Source: Hippasteria phrygiana
Taxonomy: Eukaryota > Echinodermata > Asteroidea > Valvatida > Goniasteridae
Direction: 5' to 3'
NCBI GenBank assembly: GCA_037893225.1
Contig: JAZGUH010000103.1
Span: 3,906,001 to 3,970,000, forward strand
DNA: 64,000 nucleotides
This document shows positions 63,397 to 64,000 of this stretch, piece after piece. The stretch's first letter is position 1; each line of letters opens with the position of its first letter. Position numbers and translations under genes: made by a program. The notes below the pieces were generated by a model. That model worked only from the letters and a program-made list of their open reading frames with translations, made no database searches and was not told the DNA's origin.

Positions 63397-64000
63397 GCCA
63401 GCTTCACAGCGTTAGAACTCTTCGAGAAAATTCAAACCTCGCAACAAATTTCTTCCCATGAACTCTGTGTGCGTTCTCCCGTTTACTGCATTGTGGCTGC
63501 TTAACGTTTGCCAAATTTTCAGATGAACGCCCCTCCTTTCCCTGTTCATAATTGAATGGTATATTGACCAAATCCAGTAATTTTTACACGTATGGGTAGC
63601 TTAGATATAGCGCAACAATTTCAGACCATCGCCAGCTTCACAGCGTTAGAACTCTTCGAGAAAATTCAAACCTCGCACCTAATTTCTTCCTGTGAATTCT
63701 GTGTGCGTTCGTCCGTTTACTGCATTGTGACTGCTTAACGTTTGCCACATTTTCAGATGAACGCCCCTCCTTTCCCTGTTCATAATTGAATGGTATATTG
63801 ACCAAATCCAGTAATTTTTACACGTATGGGTAGCTTAGATATAGCGCAACAATTTCAGACCATCGCCAGCTTCATAGCGTGAGAACTCTTCGAGAAAATT
63901 CAAACCTCGCACCTAATTTCTTCCCGTGAACTCTGTGTGCGTTCTCCCGTTTACTGCATTGTGACTGCTTAACGTTTGCCACATTTTCAGATGAACGCCC
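63397..64000 (+). repeat. 3-monomer repeat I-J-E, copy 2 (cut by window end)
   Basis: Monomers at 63397, 63631 and 63865, the last truncated after 136 bp. The order and variants match copy 1, so the repeat probably continues to the right. Confidence 0.87.

Larger units (their letters stand above)
1..64000 (+). repeat. Continuous 234-bp satellite DNA array, about 273.5 monomers
   Basis: Each monomer starts with GCCAGCTTC and the next start follows 234 bases later (1, 235, 469, 703, ...). The phase can be followed to the last start at 63865. The accumulated shift is only -18 bases, explained by nineteen 233-bp monomers and one 235-bp monomer. All copies lie in the same orientation and no stretch between monomers is unique, so every stretch without a gene is satellite. 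Within-array identity is high, and most differences are shared diagnostic variants rather than random mutations. Such homogeneous megasatellite arrays are known from eukaryotic centromeric and heterochromatic regions; that location is inference here because no flanking DNA is visible. Confidence 0.98.

Noticed and set aside
1..64000. CRISPR array
   Set aside because: The repeat is regular, but there are no unique spacers between copies; the whole 234 bp is repeated.
1..64000. Telomeric repeats, because of TATGGGTAGCTTAG
   Set aside because: GGGTAG occurs once per 234 bp; no tandem TTAGGG, TTAGG or TTTAGGG is present.
1..64000. Transposon, LTR or insertion sequence remnants, and tRNA or rRNA genes
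   Set aside because: Every base is assignable to a 234-bp monomer. No inverted repeats at ends, target duplications, coding domains or structured RNA motifs were seen.

Overview
The whole 64 kb window is one uninterrupted tandem satellite array. The repeat unit (monomer) is 234 bp. Starting at position 1 I can follow 273 complete monomers and a final partial one of 136 bp (63865-64000), all head to tail on the same strand. No unique DNA, transposon, RNA gene or credible protein-coding gene interrupts the array. A typical monomer is about 44% GC, is C-rich on the given strand (63 C, 41 G in my reference composite) and has 10 CpG against about 11 expected. The window therefore looks like eukaryotic satellite heterochromatin (centromeric, pericentromeric or another large block). 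The near-expected CpG content suggests a genome without strong germline CpG loss, or a young array. I cannot name the species or the satellite family.

The information lies in the arrangement of monomer variants. I sorted monomers by diagnostic positions, numbering the monomer from its GCCAGCTTC start: D (T21, A35, CATCAA at 45-50), E (TAGCGTGAG at 11-19, CACCTA), F (like E but with GTTAG at 15-19), G (CAACAA, then CACATG; TGTATTGTGG), H (CTTTCTGTG, then AGAAGAAC at 125-132), H' (H with G26), H'' (H with T15), I (CCCATG; CTTAAAG), J (GTGAG, GAATTC, GTTCGTCCG), K (CTGTTTAACG; often CATAACTGAATGGAA), M (D head with CACCTA; stop TAA changed to TCA) and N (T15, one base shorter). Their order gives nested higher-order repeats.

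Layout: 1-3276, two copies of a 7-monomer unit (1638 bp). 3277-9358, a 6-monomer string and a duplication with a 2807 bp offset. 8891-14272, 5-monomer (1170 bp) duplications. 13.1-26.4 kb, a block of about 6.2 kb present twice with a 7019-7252 bp offset, holding 8- and 9-monomer units marked by M. 26.7-34.4 kb, an 8-monomer repeat (1871 bp; one 9-monomer version of 2104 bp). 36027-45618 and 45619-55443, a tandem duplication of 41 and 42 monomers (9592 and 9825 bp), the most striking structure here. 55444-60119, two 2338 bp copies of a 10-monomer unit. 60120-62694, a zone of more divergent monomers. 62695-64000, a 3-monomer (702 bp) repeat.

No genes act together here. The window is a record of repeated unequal exchange at several scales, with hybrid monomers marking where exchanges took place. 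The single-base counts below were made by eye and should be recomputed by alignment.
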